This document shows positions 1-10,995 of a stretch of 64,000 nucleotides of DNA, in pieces (position 1 is the stretch's first letter; the number at the start of each line of letters is the position of its first letter). The notes below the pieces were generated by a model that saw only the letters and a list, made by a program, of their open reading frames with translations, was not told the origin of the DNA and did no database searches. A program made the position numbers and the translations under genes. This DNA comes from Diadophis punctatus similis (Eukaryota; Chordata; Lepidosauria; Squamata; Dipsadidae), in NCBI GenBank assembly GCA_023053685.1, contig JALIGW010000003.1, positions 138,195,126-138,259,125 on the forward strand, given 5' to 3'.

Positions 1-39
1 ACATAAATTCACTGCAGTACGTATTTGCTGTGTCTGCAG

Positions 40-386
40 CAGGGGTGGGTTCTAACTTACCTCACTGCCGGTTCGCTTCCTCCTGCACTGCGTATGCACA
101 GTGCTGAAAAAATAAAAACAATTCCCAAAAAAAGCCAAAAACAAGATGGTGACGCATTCGCAGTGCCGGAAATTCGGCTTCTGCGCATGCTCAGAAGAAA
201 AAAAAAAACTGGAAAAAAATTCCCCCCAGAAAAACCTTCAAAAAAAATTCAAAAATTTTTAAATAAAGATGGCGGCGTCCACAGACAGGCACCGACCGAA
301 CTGGTTCTGTGATGTCATTGTGATGTCATCAGCGGGTTGCTACCGGTTCTGGTGAACCGGTCTGAACCAGGAGGAACCCACCTCTG
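40..386. mobile_element. Non-autonomous hAT element, complete, 8-bp TSD
   Basis: The element begins CAGGGGTGGGTTC and ends GGAACCCACCTCTG, which are imperfect terminal inverted repeats. It is flanked by a perfect 8-bp direct repeat, gtctgcag, at 32-39 and 387-394. The CAG...CTG ends and the 8-bp duplication are hallmarks of the hAT superfamily. The inside holds A-rich runs and no transposase frame, so it would need a transposase from elsewhere. Related ends occur at 17791-18114 and 34366-34588, so this is one copy of a local family. Confidence 0.85.
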
Positions 387-394
387 GTCTGCAG

Positions 395-1049
395 TACATA
401 CTACTGCATTAACAGTAGCCAACATTGTATTTGTGCCTTATGCACTGCAAACAACCTGGGGGCTTTCGTACATTGTCCATTCCTCTCTTAACCTAGGCCT
501 GATCCTCCCTTCTCAAAGTTTAATGAAGTCATCCATAACTACATAACAGACCAATCAACTGAGAGCGAAGGAAAGTTAAAACCTGCCTTACTACAAGGCA
601 ACAATAAACATGGAGGGATGGTTAGGTTCAGAACACTGAAAGAAAGCTAGAGCCAACTCATTGGATTGATGGAGTACATTATAAAGTCAGCATTAGAATG
701 TTATTATTGCATATTTTTTTATAAAGATCAAAGAGCTAATGACCATTGTATAAAGTAAAGTTCATTCAAAATTAAAATAAGAAGAGGGAGTGCCGTGCAT
801 GCTGCCTTGAATTCCTGAATGAAAGGCAATATATAGATCAATGAAATAAACATTTTAAGCTTCTAAAGCATCTGAAATATGATCATAATATGAAAATGAA
901 TTCATTTTTTCCCTTTGGAAATAAGTAAATGGAGATAATGTTTATACCCTTGTTAACTCAAAAAATTAGAACTACTGTATTCATAAATATTCTTCATTTC
1001 TGAAAAGTTAGAAGGCTACATAATAATACTCAATATTATTATGGATTAT
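395..1049. other. AT-rich DNA with no recognised feature
   Basis: No coding frame, repeat or RNA gene is recognisable between the hAT element and the 5' region of the L2 LINE. The stretch ends in a local inverted repeat (cctctcac/gtgagagg around 1065-1083) close to the likely 5' end of the LINE. Confidence 0.5.
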
Positions 1050-1314
1050 GGAGAGGATTATTATCCTCTCACAATAGTGAGAGGAGGAGGAGGAGCCTCC
1101 GACGGAGAGGGCGTTGGGAGAGCAGAGCTCCACTCGCCCGAATCCTTAACTTGGAATTCTGGAGCCCCGACCCCAACTTTTCCAACTTTGGGGGTAGGAG
1201 AAGGTGAATGAAGATCTTAACATCCCCCAGGAACCCCGTGACGAAAAAACCTGTCCGGCGTGAGGACGGGGGGATCGTGTGAGCTCCAGGCTGCAAAAAA
1301 GGACGGCCGCCATT

Positions 1315-2283
1315 ATGGTAGTGAGTGCAGCGTCGGAGAGCAGAAATAAGGCGAGAGGTACCGTATGGGCGAGAGGTACCGTATGGGCGGAAGAAGAAGA
1401 ACTTGGAGGGCGGCGGATTGGAAAGCCGAGCGTTGGGATCGTCTGCCGGCTGGAGACGGGGGGCTATTATCCACCTTGTGAAACGCCCTTTGTTTTGCCT
1501 GGCATTTTGAGAGACGGTGATCTGGGCGGAAGCGAGGTACAGTCGGGCCCCAGATCACGGGATTGCATTGGCCGTTGCGAGGACGTGCACCCCCACGACT
1601 GCCTGTACCAATTTAAAAAACGTCTGGACAGACCGGGGGTAATCTGGTCTGAGACCCTAGGGACTCCTTGGGCTGAAACGACTGCCGCCTTTGTGATCGT
1701 GGCGGCTTTTTCTTTCTCTATTTGGCGGTGTGGTTGTTCCCACCGCGATTGCGAGATCCCTGTGGACCACTCGAATTTGACCTGTTTCGGGAGACCTTTT
1801 ATGTTCTGTATGTGCTTTATCAACTGCACTGGCGGGCTACCACCTTGGGAGGGGAGCCTATCATCTGGACCTCGGCCGCCATTCTCCCATTCGGAGCGGT
1901 GCTCCCTGCGCAGCCCCACTACCGCCATTTTGACCTCGAGGCTGCCTCTGGTTGAGACCTGCTGTAAGATCCTTCCCAGCCTTATGAGGACGTCCAGGAT
2001 TATTGGGATCTGGTGGAGGGAAGCTGGAGGACTTTGCGACACCTGTGGAACCTCGGCGGGGACCATATTCATGAAAAACTTTATCAGCACCAATACTGTG
2101 ACGAGAATCGGGGAACATTCACAGAGAAACTTAAAAGCTTCACCAAGAATTACTATCAGCTTTGGTGTAAAGTTTAGGAGGAAGAACGAAAGAACTAGAT
2201 TAACATATGTTAGAACATTATCAGACCAGCTAGGAGACCGGGATTTATGTACCTCCCATACGTGGAAACTGTTTTTTAATTAG
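1315..2283 (+). other. Open frame in the L2 LINE leader, possible ORF1 or 5' UTR
   Basis: A 322-codon frame from ATG 1315 to TAG 2281-2283 lies in the same frame as ORF2 but is separated from it by 114 bases holding several stops. The protein has no motif I recognise: no zinc knuckle, coiled coil or esterase signature. It is cysteine-rich in the middle. A perfect 18-bp tandem duplication (1351-1368 and 1369-1386) repeats six codons without breaking frame. Against a coding role, an antisense frame of 208 codons overlaps it, so low stop frequency may simply reflect high GC. Many L2 elements lack a clear ORF1. Treat this as leader sequence unless copies show codon-level conservation. Confidence 0.3.
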
Positions 2284-2397
2284 TTTTACCCTTGCCTGTT
2301 TTATATATTATCCTACCTGGGAGGGGGGGAGTAGATGGATGGATTGTATGTGTGAGTTGCTAGGGTTGAGTGGAGGGAGTGCAACTGAAGATTTTAG

Positions 2398-5300
2398 ATG
2401 ATGTTTGTGGGAAAGAGGGAGCCTGGGACGGGGGTTCTTCCCTCCTCCGCTGAGTGTGAAAACAGAAGCGGAGGGGGGGTCGGGCCCCATGCCAGGCCCA
2501 GTATGAATGGAGTGTTTGGCCTGCCGGGAGTTGGGAGTACCAGTGGGGTGGGGGAGGGGATCTCTGGTGTGATAGAGAGTGGGTGCATCACGGTCATTAC
2601 AGGGAGAGGCAGGTATGCCGGGAGCAGAGGGGTAGGCCGCTCACGGGGAACGAGAATTCGCTGTTTACAAGCGATTCCTCATTCTGGCCCCTCAGATCAG
2701 GTTCCATCTTGCTCAGCCCGAGTACCTGGTAACCAGGGATGTCAGGGCCCTGGGCTCAAGCTGCTGCTGTTGAATGCCAGGTCAATTAACAACAAGGCCC
2801 CCCTTATCCGGGATTTAATCTTGGAGGAGGGGGCGGACCTGGCATGTATTACTGAGACCTGGCTGGGCGAGGAGGGGGGGGTCCCCCTCTCCGAGATGTG
2901 CCCAGACGGGTTCTCAGTGCAGCATCAGCCGCGACCCCAGGGAAGGGGTGGAGGAGTGGCTATTATAGCTCGCCAAAGTCTGTGCCCTCGGAGGATCCCT
3001 GCCCCGGAGATTGTTGGGTGTGAGACGCTCCTTCTGAAGTTGGACTTAGGGGTACAGGTGGGCCTTTTGCTAACGTACTTGCCTCCTAGCTGCGTTGCTA
3101 AGGCCCTGCCTGTTCTGCTCGAGGCGATAGCCGGGCTGGCGATTGAGTTCCCCAGGTTGATGGTGCTGGGGGACTTCAACCTGCCATCTCCCGGCGAAAC
3201 CTCGGAGGCAGTCCAGGAGTTCATGGCTTCCATGACAACCATGGACCTGACCCAAGTAGTTCAGGGTCCGACTCATGAGGGTGGTCACACACTTGACCTT
3301 GTGTTTCTCTCGGGGCAGTGGAGAGATGATCTGAGGCTGAGGGGTTTAGTCACAATACCCTTGTCATGGTCAGATCATTTCCTCCTGAGGTTGGATTTTA
3401 TGGCACCACTCCTCCACCGCAAGGAGGCGGGATCGATTAAGTGGTTCCGCCCCAGGCGCCTAATGGAATCCGAAGGATTTCAGAGGGAACTTGGGGAAAT
3501 ACCTGAATCCCTGGTACACAATTCATCTGAGGACCTAGTGGCTGCCTGGAACCGGGCAGCGTCAGGGGCCTTAGATCGGATTGCGCCTTTGCGGCCTCTC
3601 CGTGGCAGCGGATCCAGGAGGGATCCTTGGTTCACTGAGGAACTCCGGGAGATGAAGCGCCTAAAGAGACGCCTAGAGCGACGATGGAGGGCTAGTAAAG
3701 CTGAATCTGATCGGACACTTTTAAGAACTTGCATTAAGTCTTACTTAGTGGCAATACGGGCGGCAAAATGCGCGTATTTTTCCGCCCGTATTGCGTCCGC
3801 CGACTCCCGCCCAGCCGCCCTGTTTAGGGTAACGCGCTCCCTGCTTGCAAAGGGGGGGAGCGAAGAACCCTTGCAGGGTAGAGCTGAGGAATTTTCGCAG
3901 TTCCTGGCGGATAAAATCACTCAGATTCGGACAGACCTGGACTCCATTTGGACAGAGCAGGCCGAGATGACAGAGGCGAGTCTTAGTCCTGTTATTTGGG
4001 AGGAGTTTGAGCCTATCACTCCTGAGGATGTGGACAAGGCCATAGGAGCGATGAGCGCCTCCACTTGTTTATTGGACCCGTGTCCCTCCTGGCTGGTTTC
4101 GGCTAGCAGGGAGGTGACACGCGGCTGGCTCCAGGCGGTTGTGATCGCATCTTTGAGAGAGGGGTCCATCCCGCAGCCCTTAAAAGCTGCGGTGGTGAGG
4201 CCCCTCCTCAAGAAGCCTTCCCTGGACCCAGCGGATTTAAAGAACTTCCGTCCAGTCTCCAACTTACCCTTCGTGGGTAAAGTTGTCGAGAAAGTGGTGT
4301 CGCTCCAACTCCTGCGGTTATTGGAGGAAACAGATTATCTGGATCCCTTTCAATCGGGTTTCAGGCGCGGCTACAGTACGGAGACTGCTTTGGTCGCTCT
4401 GATGGATGATCTCTGGCGAGCCCGAGATGGAGGTCATTCCTCCATCTTGGTGTTACTTGACCTCTCAGCGGCTTTCGATACTATCGACCACGGTATCCTT
4501 CTGCGTCGTCTCGGGGAGATGGGAGTGGGGGGCACCGTTCTTCGGTGGTTCTCCTCCTTTCTCTCCGACAGGACGCAGTCGGTGTTGATAGGAGGGAAGA
4601 GGTCAGCCCCTAGGCCCCTGCTTTGCGGGGTGCCACAGGGCTCGGTCCTCTCTCCCATCCTGTTCAACATTTACATGAAACCGTTGGGTGAGATCATCCG
4701 ACGACACGGGGTGAGGTATCAGCAGTATGCTGATGATACCCAGTTGTACATCTCCACTCCGTGTCAGTTCAGTGAAGCAGTTAATGTAATGTGCCGCTGC
4801 CTGGACGATGTAAGGGTCTGGATGGGAGTGAATAGACTCAGGCTCAACCCAGACAAGACTGAGTGGCTTTGGATATTGCCTCCCAAGGATTATGTCGACT
4901 GTCCCTCCTTGGTTCTTGGGGGAGAAAAATTGACTCCCTCAGAACGGGTCCGCAATTTGGGTGTCCTCCTAGATCCACAGCTTAAATTGGAGCAACATCT
5001 TTCAGCTGTGGCTAGGGGGACCTTTGCACAGGTGCGTCTTGTGCACCAATTGCGACCCTACTTGGAGAGGGAGGCTTTGCTCACAGTCACTCATGCCCTT
5101 GTCACCTCACGGCTTGACTACTGTAACGGGCTCTACATGGGGCTACCCTTGAAGAGCATCCAGAGACTACAATTGGTACAGAATGCAGCTGCGCGAGCTG
5201 TGGTGGGTGTACCGAGATACACCCACGTAACACCCATCCTCCGCCAGCTGCATTGGCTACCCATTGGTCTCCGGTCGCAATTCAAGATGTTGGTTTTGAC

Positions 5301-5568
5301 CTTTAAAGCCCTACATGGCTCAGGGCCAGGTTATCTTCGGGACCGCATCCTGCCACATTCCTCCCTACGACCAGTGAGGTCCCACAGAGAGGGCCTCCTC
5401 CAGGTCCCGTCTGCCAAACAATGCCGGCTGGCGGGCCCACGGGGGAGGGCCTTCTCTGTGGGAGCCCCATCTCTCTGGAACCAACTCCCACCAGAGATCC
5501 GGACTATCCCCACCCTACTGGCCTTCCGCAAGGCAGTAAAAACGTGGCTCTTCCGGCAGGCGGGATGA
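2398..5568 (+). CDS. L2-clade LINE ORF2: AP endonuclease plus reverse transcriptase, intact
   Basis: This 1056-residue protein nicks the target and reverse-transcribes its own RNA at the nick (target-primed reverse transcription, known for the family). The N-terminal 120 residues show no domain. The AP-endonuclease domain runs from about residue 122 to 335: NARSINNK (from 126), TETWL with the catalytic glutamate near 153, GDFNL near 258-262, TLDLVF, and SDHF with the histidine near 327. The reverse transcriptase follows, with FRPVSNLPFVGKVVEK, LDLSAAFDTIDH (first catalytic Asp near 688), GVPQGSVLSP, YADD at 777-780, and LNPDKTE. The C-terminal third has QLVQNAAARAV, LHWLPI and SLWNQLPPEIR, typical of L2. 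ATG 2398 is the first in the frame; a start such as ATG 2503 is possible. No stop or frameshift interrupts it. Transposon gene, not a host gene. Confidence 0.9.
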   Translation: MMFVGKREPGTGVLPSSAECENRSGGGVGPHARPSMNGVFGLPGVGSTSGVGEGISGVIESGCITVITGRGRYAGSRGVGRSRGTRIRCLQAIPHSGPSDQVPSCSARVPGNQGCQGPGLKLLLLNARSINNKAPLIRDLILEEGADLACITETWLGEEGGVPLSEMCPDGFSVQHQPRPQGRGGGVAIIARQSLCPRRIPAPEIVGCETLLLKLDLGVQVGLLLTYLPPSCVAKALPVLLEAIAGLAIEFPRLMVLGDFNLPSPGETSEAVQEFMASMTTMDLTQVVQGPTHEGGHTLDLVFLSGQWRDDLRLRGLVTIPLSWSDHFLLRLDFMAPLLHRKEAGSIKWFRPRRLMESEGFQRELGEIPESLVHNSSEDLVAAWNRAASGALDRIAPLRPLRGSGSRRDPWFTEELREMKRLKRRLERRWRASKAESDRTLLRTCIKSYLVAIRAAKCAYFSARIASADSRPAALFRVTRSLLAKGGSEEPLQGRAEEFSQFLADKITQIRTDLDSIWTEQAEMTEASLSPVIWEEFEPITPEDVDKAIGAMSASTCLLDPCPSWLVSASREVTRGWLQAVVIASLREGSIPQPLKAAVVRPLLKKPSLDPADLKNFRPVSNLPFVGKVVEKVVSLQLLRLLEETDYLDPFQSGFRRGYSTETALVALMDDLWRARDGGHSSILVLLDLSAAFDTIDHGILLRRLGEMGVGGTVLRWFSSFLSDRTQSVLIGGKRSAPRPLLCGVPQGSVLSPILFNIYMKPLGEIIRRHGVRYQQYADDTQLYISTPCQFSEAVNVMCRCLDDVRVWMGVNRLRLNPDKTEWLWILPPKDYVDCPSLVLGGEKLTPSERVRNLGVLLDPQLKLEQHLSAVARGTFAQVRLVHQLRPYLEREALLTVTHALVTSRLDYCNGLYMGLPLKSIQRLQLVQNAAARAVVGVPRYTHVTPILRQLHWLPIGLRSQFKMLVLTFKALHGSGPGYLRDRILPHSSLRPVRSHREGLLQVPSAKQCRLAGPRGRAFSVGAPSLWNQLPPEIRTIPTLLAFRKAVKTWLFRQAG

Positions 5569-5708
5569 AGAGATGATTCCCCCAAGGATGAATGGCTTTT
5601 TATATCGTAATATGATGTTTTTAAATGCCTTTTTTAATCTGTAGTTCTAATCTCTGCTGTAAGCCGCCCTGAGTCCCAAGGGATTGGGCGGCCTATAAGA
5701 ACTCTTAA

Positions 5709-5739
<31 letters not shown>

Positions 5740-5741
5740 AT

Positions 5742-7832
5742 AGTTTATACATGTTACGTTTAACAAATGCAACAGCTTCTTTTTAAACAAGGGTGTGCAA
5801 AACAATTAAGTTTCAAATCATTTGGAGCATAAAACTCGCCCCCAAAATTTAAAAGTCTCATTCTGAGTGCAAAACAGCTGTTTCTTAAGCAAAGCCTGAA
5901 ACTTCCACAATGCTGAACATGCTCCAATTTCTGATTTCATATTCAAAAGAGGACTTTCAGACTAAAAGAGGGACATTTTGTGAGGTTTTGCACTTGAAAC
6001 GGTTTAAACAAAACATTAGGTCAGTTTCAGAATTCAGTTTTGGGGCCCATGTGCACTTTCCTAATTTTTTTTTTTTTAAAAAAGGTGTTGTGGGTATATA
6101 ATTTCCACTACAAAGAGGAAAAGAGAGTGAAATGAACTTAAGAAATGGGGAAAACAGATAAGGACAGACTGCATTACCTATTGGGTCCGGGCATGTAAGT
6201 GAAGAACAGTGGAAAGAGAAATGTGAGACACACACTCCGTTTTAACAAACATTTAGGGAAGCAAATCAGCAGTCCTTTTTAAAAAAATAAATAAACAATC
6301 AGTAATTCATTTGGCAAAATGTAAATGATACTTATTGCTTGCATATTTCCCACTTTTTATTTTCAAGAGCTCAAGGCAACCTATATAATTCTTCCACCCC
6401 ACTTCTATTTTAGCCTTGGTAGAGAAAGGTTACACTGAGTGCTAGTGGCTGGATTAACATATCATGCTAAACCACAATTTTGTTAGGCATGGCTTGGTGA
6501 AGAGGCACAGTTTACAGGTCACATGGCTCAGCATACACAGCAACTTAAGCCAAAACAAGCAAACAATACTGTAGCTTAGCATGAGCACTGCCAGTAACTA
6601 ACCCAAGGTCGTCTGCTGATTTTCCTGGATCAGTGAAATTCATGCCTCCCACATCCTAATCCAAAACTGGCAGACACATTTTGCACTGTAGAACCTGATA
6701 AATCTTATAAAAAGGAAAAATAGAAAAAGCTAATAAATAAGGGGGGCTTCTGGCAAAATTGGAGAATCAGGTTCTCCATCAACAATACATACAACTTTAA
6801 TGAAAATTGGACACTCTTTCTGTTCAATTGTTTCTAATTCCCTTCTGTTTCTGTAGAAACAGAAAACCATCTACTGGGAAAGTAATTTTGCTTCCTGTTT
6901 TTGCCGTCTGATCATAGAAGATTTTTAAGAGTCCTCTGATTATATATATTGAAAAAGAGTTTGAACGTGTAACAAGGACAGCGTTCTGCACAAGCTTTTC
7001 TTATTCTTCATGATGCTGCAATGTTCCTATGCTAACCAAGCTTGGGTTAAAATGTTATAAATTATATCCTAAATGGAAGCAACGAAAAATGTTTTGCGTA
7101 TGGTATCAGGCAAAATTACAGAGAGAGCCAGGGCTTCTTGTGAAGTGGCATGTGAACCGAGTTACAGTGAAAGAACTCAAAATTATCTTTGTATGAAAAA
7201 GTTCATGACCTACTGGTAATCAACCATAGTAACCACACTGCAGGTTTCTTTTTCTCTCATTTATTTTAACAATTTATATTCTGCTTAGTGAGCTCTGTAC
7301 TTTCATTATTTCAGAAACTGAGCTGATGTTGCTTTGAATGGTATTTATATTACTACACAAGCAAGCCAAAAATAAAGAGAGGCTAATATATTAAAGGATA
7401 ACTTCCTGAAAGCTGGATCTGAGGAATATACTGTATATGCAAAAAACAATTTGATCAACTCTTTTTTTCAGGCCTCTTTTCTTTCCACTAACAGCTGCTT
7501 TTTGACATTTTTATGCAGCTGTAATTGTTTCAGAATCTCAAAGGGATTTTAAAAGATAAAATATATTTCCATAAACGGTATTACAATGTTTTTTTTTAAA
7601 AAAAACTAAATGCACCCGGTGTAAAAGCCAATATTTAACACTTATCATGAAAGCATTCTGCTTTGCTTTCCCTTCCCTTCCATTTCCAACTAGCCTCTTG
7701 ACTGGAGAATTCACAATATACCTTTTACCCTACCACAATACATATCTAGGAGTGTGAGGTCCAACAATGAACAGCTAAAAATAGCCTCTTCAAAATAACA
7801 GTGTTAAGGTTGCAGAAACATTAGATCATTTA
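5742..7832. other. AT-rich DNA without a recognised gene
   Basis: Both strands lack any convincing coding frame. At about 6460-6610 there is a diverged stretch with self-similar words (aaaccacaa, ggcatggct, aagccaaaaca) that may be an old interspersed repeat, but I cannot name it. The rest is AT-rich with short homopolymers. Confidence 0.5.
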
Positions 7833-7840
7833 CTATAGAG

Positions 7841-9896
7841 CAGTGATGGCGAACCTTTGGCTGGTTGCGTGCCAAAAGTGCAAGTAGAGGGGAAGTGCTT
7901 TTCGCGCCCCCAGCTTGTTCGTGCAGGAAAGAGCGGGCGCTCGGAAGAGATCGGAAGGCGGGCTCCTTTTGAGTTGGCAAATACTGCGGTAGTTCAGTGG
8001 GGAGGCTACATAGGGAGACCCATTCGGATGGACCTGCGTGGGGCGAGTCCCGCCTAACTAGGCTGTGTTTTTTTCCTTTCCAGACCAGCTCCCAGCAAGC
8101 GGTGCAGGCGGTGGCGCAAGAGCTGCTGACGTTTGTGCACAGCTTACTTGGAGCTGGTCTGGAAAGGAAAAATAACAGCCAAATTCGCCCCACCCATGTC
8201 CCTCCGAACGGGTCTCCCTGTGTAGCCTCCCCGCTGAACTACCAGTGTTCACCCACCCAAAAGGAGCCCCCCTCTGATATCTTCCGAGCGCCCGCTCTTT
8301 CCTGCACGAACGAGCTGGAAGCGCGAAAAGCGCTTTCCCTCTACTTGCATGCTGTTACCAGCTCTGCACCCCACCCAAGACCAACAAGATGCCACTACCC
8401 GGGGCCACCGGCCGCTACCTGGGTGCAGAGGGGGGTGAAGAGCTGGTAATAAACAGCATGCAGGTAGAGGGAAAGAGCTTTTCGTGCCCCCAGCTCGTTC
8501 GCTGCAGAAAGAGGGCGCTTGGAAGAGCTCAGAGGGCGGGCTCTTTTTGGGTAGGCGATCAATGTCGGGTCGCATAATTCAGCATGGAGGCTATGTAGGG
8601 AGACCCATTCGGAGGGACCTGGGTGTGGTAAGTCCCTTTTGGAGGAGGAGGGGAAGGCTATGACCCAGCCAGGCCCACCTGCCTTTTGGATTTCGCCCTC
8701 CTTCTCTCCTCACCACTCCAGGAAGAAGCTGGAGGCGAGAGGAAACACAGGCGGTGCTCGGAAGCCCATATTCGCCGCCAGTTCCGACAAATTCCTTGTG
8801 TGTCCAATCATACTTGGCCAATAAAGAATTCTATTCTATTCAGGAGCTCTTCACCTTCTCGTGGCTTGGAAGTCTGGCAGGAAGGGAAGGGTAGGTGGCG
8901 GCCGGCCTGAAAACAGAGCCAGAGCCGCCGCTGCCACCTTCCTCCTCCCCCCCGGCTCCACCTCTACCCAGTAAGAGGGAGCCTAAAAGCTGAGTCGCTA
9001 GTCAGGCTCCCTCCCGAGATGGAGAGACACGCCGCCAAAGCCCACCATGGCCACTAAGGTGAGGAGACTACCCCGGCTGGCCTCCCCATTCACCCGCCCC
9101 AGGTTTTGGGAGCGCTGGCTTGGCCACCCTTGTGTTTTGAAATGAGTTGGGCGGGTGCACTCGTGGAAGCAGCAGCAGCGGCGGCGAAGGTGGATAAGAA
9201 GATGGGGCGCGCGAGGAAAGGCCGAGAGGAGGGTAGCTCTTGCCCTTCCACCTGCCACTGCTTTTCTGGGGTGGTGGGGCTGCACAGGAGGAACGCTGGG
9301 AGCTGACTCAGGCACATGGGGCAGCATTTGCTGGCTGAGCGGCCACCTGCCCAGCCCGCTGCTCCTTCCCCGGCTCGGCTCGGCTGGCGGTGGAGCGGCA
9401 GGCATGGTGGGGGTCGGGTGGGGGCACCACGCCGCCTGCGGTTGACTTTGCACCTCCACTATTTTTATTGAGCTCTCCTCCCCAAAAAAACCCTGGACTC
9501 CAACAAACACCCGTTGTTTCAGCCAAAATGGAGTTTGCCTGTCACTCCCTCGCAGACCGACTCCAGCCCTGTTGGCGTCTTTGGTGTGCCTTCATAGCTG
9601 ATCCACTTGGCCCTTTTGGCTCTGGCACCAGGAAATGGCTGACATCACCTCGCTTCGTCCCTCTGACAGGGCAGCCCAGCTCTGGCACTCCGCAGCTCGG
9701 CACACACACACAGCTTTTGGAGGAGGCTTTCCTGAAGCCCATGGAGGGCAAAAATGGCCTCTCCTCTCCAGAAGGCCGAAATGAGTTGTCCAGCGTGCGC
9801 ATGCGCGCTGGAGCTGACAGGGCAATGCCTCACGTGCCCTCGGATATGGCTCTGCGTGCCACCTGTGGCACGTGTGCCATAGGTTCACCATCACGG
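7841..9896. mobile_element. Large foldback non-autonomous hAT element, 8-bp TSD
   Basis: The left end CAGTGATGGCGAACCT and right end AGGTTCACCATCACGG are inverted repeats, flanked by a perfect 8-bp duplication ctatagag (7833-7840 and 9897-9904). The same ends occur at 56780-57182 and 62317-62767. This copy is far longer, about 2.06 kb and GC-rich. Its core is a large inverted repeat: arm 7879-8092 is nearly the reverse complement of 8150-8350 around a loop of about 57 bases. A third, direct-orientation copy starts near 8459. A LINE tail is embedded at about 8785-8842. Several open frames here are products of GC content and show no transposase motif. Confidence 0.85.
8785..8842 (+). mobile_element. 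LINE or SINE 3' tail fragment ending in (ATTCT)n
   Basis: The stretch ends ggccaataaagaattc followed by ATTCTATTC. It resembles the 3' end of a snake CR1-like LINE whose tail seeds (AATAG)n/(CTATT)n microsatellites, a published feature of advanced snake genomes that I recall from the literature. The fragment lies inside the large hAT element, so it was carried in or inserted later. Confidence 0.45.
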
Positions 9897-9904
9897 CTAT
9901 AGAG

Positions 9905-10207
9905 CAAAAGACAAAAACATTTCAAAACCTGGTACATAATAGAAGCAGTCTGCCTTGTGCCAAGAAGAGACATATAGCAGAGAGGGGAAATGGAGAAATA
10001 ATTATATCAACAGCTATTAAAGCCCCTTGGGAAAAAGTACTTTAGCTGTAATATATGCCTAGCTGTTTCTTTCCATTTCTAAAATGACTTACATTATTTT
10101 AAAAATACACACAGCAATATATTTATTTAAACTGTACATAATATTCTTCAGTAAATGGCAGCATTATAGAATGCACACACATACATACACCCACATATAC
10201 ACGCACA
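9905..10207. other. AT-rich gap ending in a CA-rich simple repeat
   Basis: No gene is visible. From about 10171 to 10208 there is an imperfect CA/CATA simple repeat directly before the GC-rich element that follows. Confidence 0.5.
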
Positions 10208-10990
10208 CCTCAAGTGAATTCAAAGGGGGTGGCGGCTGCCCCCCTTGCAGCCGCCACGTCTTTTTTTCTGGTATGGCTGGAGTCCAGCCGCATCAAAAAA
10301 AAGTCATGGTGTGGCTGCAGGCTTCTGGAGCGAAAATTTCTGACCTCTGGCTCCGTTCCTCGAACGTGCTGCCACTGCCCTGTTCTATGCGCTGGCCGTG
10401 CCGGCAATGCGCAGTCCATTGCCTGTTGCCGCTGCGCCAAAGGGACTCCAGCTACACCCAAAAAAAAAGACTTGCCCGGACAAGTCCCTCCTGTGCAGCA
10501 GGCAATGGGGTGCACAACTGCGCATGTGCGGCCGGTGCATAGAATAGGGCTGCGGCGGTGTTAGCAGAGCCGGAGCTCAGTAATTTTCACTGCAAGAAGC
10601 CTCATCTTTTTTTCGGCTGGACTGTGGCTGCGGGCATGTCGTGACAAGGGGGACAAGGTGGGGATGGCTCAGCCCTGGCTTGCCTTCCCTGGCAGCCAAC
10701 CGCGCAGCGGGAGGAAAGGGCTGAGGCATCTGAAGTGGTGAAATGGGGCGACACGTTGTGCTTAAGGGAGAGCGGGCAGCGAGCGGGCGGTGATGTTAAG
10801 GAAATATATAGTAATTCAAATTTGTTTTCTACCAGGTTATGTGGGTGTGGATTGGTGGGGGATGTCATGTGACTGAGTGGGCATGGCCAACTATATGTCA
10901 CTCACAGCAAGGTGCCGCCCCTCAATCAGATGGCCCGCCCATCAAGCCACTCCCACAGAACCGGTAGGGAAAAAATTGAATATCACCCAC
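10208..10990. mobile_element. GC-rich foldback element, probably a 5'-incomplete hAT
   Basis: A GC-rich island ends in CACCCACTG, the style of end seen in the other hAT elements here. A matching left end and target duplication are not found. The inside folds back: a run near 10260-10286 (ttttttctggtatggctgga) pairs with 10441-10468 (tccagctacacccaaaaaaa). Open frames through it come from base composition. It shares the accgg/ccggt word near its right end with the family at 40-386 and 34366-34588. Confidence 0.5.
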
Positions 10991-10995
10991 TGGTT

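Larger units (their letters stand above)
1050..5741 (+). mobile_element. Near full-length L2-clade (CR1 group) LINE retrotransposon
   Basis: A GC-rich leader (about 1070-2390) stands out from its AT-rich surroundings. It precedes one long endonuclease/reverse transcriptase frame, a short 3' UTR and an (AAAT)n tail at about 5707-5741. The 3' end carries the motif GCCGCCCTGAGTCC and then GGGCGGCCTATAAG, which recurs in the shorter L2 copies of this window at 59329-59549, 60665-61117 and 63151-63354. Single-ORF architecture, the C-terminal protein signature and the short-unit tail fit the L2 clade better than classical CR1. I see no clear target-site duplication, so the 5' boundary is approximate. 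This looks like the youngest LINE in the window, because its ORF carries no stop or frameshift. Confidence 0.85.

Noticed and set aside
1467..2093. 208-codon antisense frame within the LINE leader
   Set aside because: It lies opposite another open frame in GC-rich sequence, has no motif, and is explained by low stop frequency.
9390..9902. 170-codon frames on both strands of the large hAT
   Set aside because: They cross the element's own terminal repeat and have no transposase motif.
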